From Thermococcus sp. AM4 (GTDB lineage Archaea; Methanobacteriota_B; Thermococci; Thermococcales; Thermococcaceae), in the NCBI RefSeq assembly GCF_000151205.2, contig NC_016051.1:744001-808000 (forward strand): a stretch of 64,000 bases of DNA, in the 5' to 3' direction. This document shows, in pieces, positions 61,718-64,000 of the stretch (position 1 is its first letter; every line of letters starts with the position of its first letter). The notes under the pieces are model-generated. The model made no database searches and was not told the DNA's origin. It was given only the letters and a program-made list of their open reading frames with translations. The translations under genes were made by a program, and so were the position numbers.

Positions 61718-62360
61718 GTGACCCCGCCCCCAGCTTGTCCCTTATCTCCACCGGCAGGCCCTCGTAGACCTCCTTGAGGGCATCGATGAGCTCGACGAGT
61801 TCTTTAGCGGTTAGAGTCGTCGTCTTCGGACCGATTTCGAGTATCAGCGCATCGTATTCCTCCGGCGAAACCTCCTCAAGCTCGTCTAAATGCTCCGCTT
61901 TCCTCGGGATTATGTTCACCTCTCCAATCATTCTACCGGCCCTTATCTCGGCTTCCCGCTCCTCTATCGGCACCTCCTTGGGGCAGTCGTAGCGCTCGAC
62001 GAAAATCTTGATGTCCACCACGGGAGTTCCGTCGAGGGCGTCAATCTCGTCTATGTATAGCCTCCCATCCTCGATGCGGTGTATCCTGACGGTGTAGAGA
62101 GCTATCGGATTCGGCCTGTAGGGCGAGCGCGTGGCAAAAACGCCGGTGAGCGGGTTCTTTGGGTTTCCGTAGGGGTGCACCTTGAGGATTTTTCTTCTGG
62201 CGGGCGTGTCGCTCTCGTGGAACCAGAGGACGAGCTTGACCCAGTCACCTTCTCTGAGGCCCTCCGTTGCCTCCCGGAACTCGGGCAGGATTTCGATGTG
62301 CGTTTCCCCGCTTTTCCTCACGAAGCCGACGGGGGTTATTTTGAAGGGCTCGAAGTTCAT
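61695..62360 (-). CDS. tRNA methyltransferase TrmO-like
   Basis: 221 residues. The family motif TGVFATRSPYRPNPIALYTV is obvious, with LVLWFHESD and GTPVVDIKIFVERYD. TrmO (VirR/YaeB family, beta-barrel SAM enzyme) methylates N6 of t6A37 in certain tRNAs. It works on the product of the KEOPS complex, one subunit of which (Pcc1) is also in this window. The ATG at 62360 is preferred to the GTG at 62369. The C-terminal 70 residues form an extra helical extension. Confidence 0.88.
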   Translation of the reverse strand: MNFEPFKITPVGFVRKSGETHIEILPEFREATEGLREGDWVKLVLWFHESDTPARRKILKVHPYGNPKNPLTGVFATRSPYRPNPIALYTVRIHRIEDGRLYIDEIDALDGTPVVDIKIFVERYDCPKEVPIEEREAEIRAGRMIGEVNIIPRKAEHLDELEEVSPEEYDALILEIGPKTTTLTAKELVELIDALKEVYEGLPVEIRDKLGAGSHAQGSDL

Positions 62361-62479
62361 GGGCACCACATCTTTAGTTCACGGGGGATCTTATAAATCC
62401 CAGCACTCCGCAACTTTTAAAAATGGCTGTTGTTTTCAAAATACAAAGGTAAATTGAAAACATTTGCGAGGTGTAGACA

Positions 62480-63454
62480 GTGAAGCCCAGCAGGTTCAGG
62501 AGTATTGTGGAAGAGATAACGTCCACGATATCTTCGGTGTACATTGGAAACGAAACGCCGATAAGAAAGACCCTTGCAGCCCTTCTCGTGAACGGCAACG
62601 TTCTCTTTGAAGACTATCCGGGACTCGGCAAGACCCTTCTCGCCAAAGCCTTTGGAAAGACGCTCGGACTCAGCTACACGAGGATCCAATTCACCCCGGA
62701 CCTCCTGCCCGCAGACATAATAGGAACCAAGGTGTGGCGCCACGATAAGGGGGTTTTTGAACTCGTTAAAGGCCCAATTTTCACCAACGTCCTGCTCGCG
62801 GACGAGATAAACCGGGCTCCCCCAAAGACCCAGTCGGCACTGCTTGAGGCCATGGAAGAGAGGCAGGTGACGATAGAGGGGGAAACCCACAGGCTTGAGA
62901 GGCCTTTTTTCGTCATAGCAACCCAGAACCCCATAGAGTTCGAGGGAACGTACCCGCTCCCGGAGGCCCAGCTTGACCGCTTTCTCCTCCGTCTGAGCGT
63001 CGGTTACCCCAAGAACTTAGAAACCGAAATAGCCATCATGGAGGCCCGCCTGCGCTGGGGCAAGGACGATCCCACCGGGGACATAAAACCTGTGATTGAC
63101 AGGGAAACCCTCTTAGAAATGCAGGCCCTCGTCGAGGAGAGCGTCTTCGTCGGACGGGAAATCCTGACCTACATTGCGAGGCTTGTAAGAAACGCGCGTT
63201 CTGACGGAAGGGTTGAGGCCGGCCCGAGTCCAAGGGGAGCACTTGCCCTGATGAAGATCGCCAAGGCCAACGCTTTAATGGAGGGAAGGGATTACGTCAT
63301 CCCAGACGACGTAAAAGCCTTCGCAATCGAGGCATTGGCCCACAGGATAGTCATAAAACCGGAGCGTGCCTTTGAGGGCGTCATGGGTAGGGATGTGGTT
63401 TTGAGTGCCCTCCAGAAAACACCTGTACCAAAGGGAGAGAACGATGAGGCGTGA
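62480..63454 (+). CDS. MoxR-family AAA ATPase
   Basis: 324 residues. Walker A FEDYPGLGKTLLAKAF (about 43-58), Walker B VLLADEINRAPPKTQSALLEAM, sensor VIATQNPIEFEGTYPLPEAQ and arginine finger QLDRFLLRL are all intact, and the C-terminal lid follows. MoxR ATPases act as chaperones that assemble or activate membrane or metalloprotein complexes, usually with DUF58 and transglutaminase-like proteins. GTG start with GAGGTG upstream. The next gene overlaps by 11 nt. Confidence 0.94.
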   Translation: MKPSRFRSIVEEITSTISSVYIGNETPIRKTLAALLVNGNVLFEDYPGLGKTLLAKAFGKTLGLSYTRIQFTPDLLPADIIGTKVWRHDKGVFELVKGPIFTNVLLADEINRAPPKTQSALLEAMEERQVTIEGETHRLERPFFVIATQNPIEFEGTYPLPEAQLDRFLLRLSVGYPKNLETEIAIMEARLRWGKDDPTGDIKPVIDRETLLEMQALVEESVFVGREILTYIARLVRNARSDGRVEAGPSPRGALALMKIAKANALMEGRDYVIPDDVKAFAIEALAHRIVIKPERAFEGVMGRDVVLSALQKTPVPKGENDEA

Positions 63455-64000
63455 GGGATACGCTCTGATGTTGCTCCTCTTCATTTTCCTCGCAACCTTG
63501 ACCCTTGGATACGGGAGTTCTTTCAACTCTGGAGACGGCAGTAAAACGAGGAACATCATAAGTGAACTCCTGAAAGAAACATCCAACAAAACCGAAAAAG
63601 TTAGCGGTTTAGATTCTGGAATCAACGGAAAGCCGACTTTGATGGAACCGTTCACCCCCCATCGTAGTGGAAATCAGGAGCCTGGAATCCCACCGACCGA
63701 CTTGAAGTTCACCCCAACTAACCTGAAGGTTCAATGTCCTGTTGCAATCCTGCCGAGGGATCCCATGCTGGTCTGCGTTAAACGGCCCGCCAAGAGCGTT
63801 CCACTTATCTCCTGGAGCTTCCCCCGGGACTTTAAGATGGTGGTCTGGTACAGGGGAACGTACTACATCCCCTACATCAAAAGCCCCACTGGCCCGGACT
63901 ACCTGAAGGGCATCAACGGCCGGCCCCGGTATAGCCTCGACACGGAGACCCCAATCGTCGTAACGACCTATGGAATCTCAAAGAGGTTCAGGGTTTACAC
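63444..64000 (+). CDS. Secreted or membrane-anchored protein, cut by window edge
   Basis: The first 185 residues are visible. An N-terminal hydrophobic segment (YALMLLLFIFLATLTLGYG) is followed by a Ser/Thr/Gly-rich linker and a beta-rich region with VPLISWSFPRDFKMVVWYRG. ATG at 63444 overlaps the end of the MoxR gene. In other archaeal MoxR operons the partner is often a large membrane transglutaminase-like protein; the catalytic part would lie beyond the window, so this is only a guess. Confidence 0.6.
   Translation, partial: MRREGYALMLLLFIFLATLTLGYGSSFNSGDGSKTRNIISELLKETSNKTEKVSGLDSGINGKPTLMEPFTPHRSGNQEPGIPPTDLKFTPTNLKVQCPVAILPRDPMLVCVKRPAKSVPLISWSFPRDFKMVVWYRGTYYIPYIKSPTGPDYLKGINGRPRYSLDTETPIVVTTYGISKRFRVY

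Noticed and set aside
1-64000. CRISPR arrays, tRNA or rRNA genes, insertion sequences
   Set aside because: No regular short repeats with unique spacers, no cloverleaf-like sequence, no transposase motifs and no rRNA-like stretch were seen on reading both strands.

Overview
The window is a dense archaeal chromosome segment from a Thermococcus-type hyperthermophilic euryarchaeon. Supporting this are a family B DNA polymerase close to the 9°N/KOD enzymes, an ADP-dependent phosphofructokinase, archaeal ribosomal proteins S27e and L44e, prefoldin beta, KEOPS Pcc1, archease with RtcB, GGAGGTG-type ribosome sites and TTTAWA-type TATA boxes with very short leaders. Three inteins sit here: two in the polymerase and one in RtcB.

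Layout. 1-8.7 kb: two related FtsX-like permeases with large extracellular domains (one cut by the left edge, one with its ATPase), a coiled-coil protein, a DUF373 protein, a thiamine-binding-like protein and an AMMECR1 protein. 8.8-16.8 kb: a NusB/RsmB-type m5C methyltransferase, a UPF0175/DUF3368 toxin-antitoxin-like pair overlapping the start of the two-intein polB, and an HAD protein. 16.8-26.9 kb: two secreted proteins of unknown role, a large DHH/S1/OB/zinc-finger protein, a membrane protein coupled to a TOPRIM-like protein, a DUF4143 ATPase whose promoter carries three evenly spaced GGTAC-N8-GTACC palindromes, and ADP-PFK.

27.0-38.5 kb is an accessory island and the most unusual part. 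A secreted HExxH metalloprotease with calcium-binding repeats overlaps by ATGA the first of nine tandem genes for membrane-anchored extracellular proteins of about 280-325 residues. These fall into four subfamilies (A: four copies, B: two, C: two, D: one) of one superfamily. Four of the nine are preceded by a short in-frame remnant of the protease's C-terminal coding sequence, ending in the same ATGA-type overlap. Blocks of identical DNA are shuffled between copies, and the 3' part of the protease and the array are poorer in GC than the surroundings. This looks like a recombining effector/cognate-partner cassette array, comparable in logic to polymorphic toxin-immunity loci, but with a protease and surface-anchored partners. 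The protective role is inference.

38.5-50.4 kb: housekeeping and metabolic genes: an Asp/Glu-racemase-family protein, nitroreductase, ThiI and a THUMP-less ThiI paralogue, a DUF835 membrane protein, a strongly predicted three-hairpin H/ACA guide RNA, S27e/L44e, a DHH phosphoesterase, an MNT-HEPN toxin-antitoxin pair, DUF3194, prefoldin beta, Pcc1, a Brix protein and PanB. 50.5-56 kb: VapBC-like genes followed by an RNA-processing operon (archease, tRNA m5C methyltransferase, PUA-like partner) and intein-containing RtcB. 56-64 kb: a DUF234 ATPase, two unknown genes, MetG, an HAD phosphatase, TrmO and a MoxR ATPase starting an operon that runs off the right edge.
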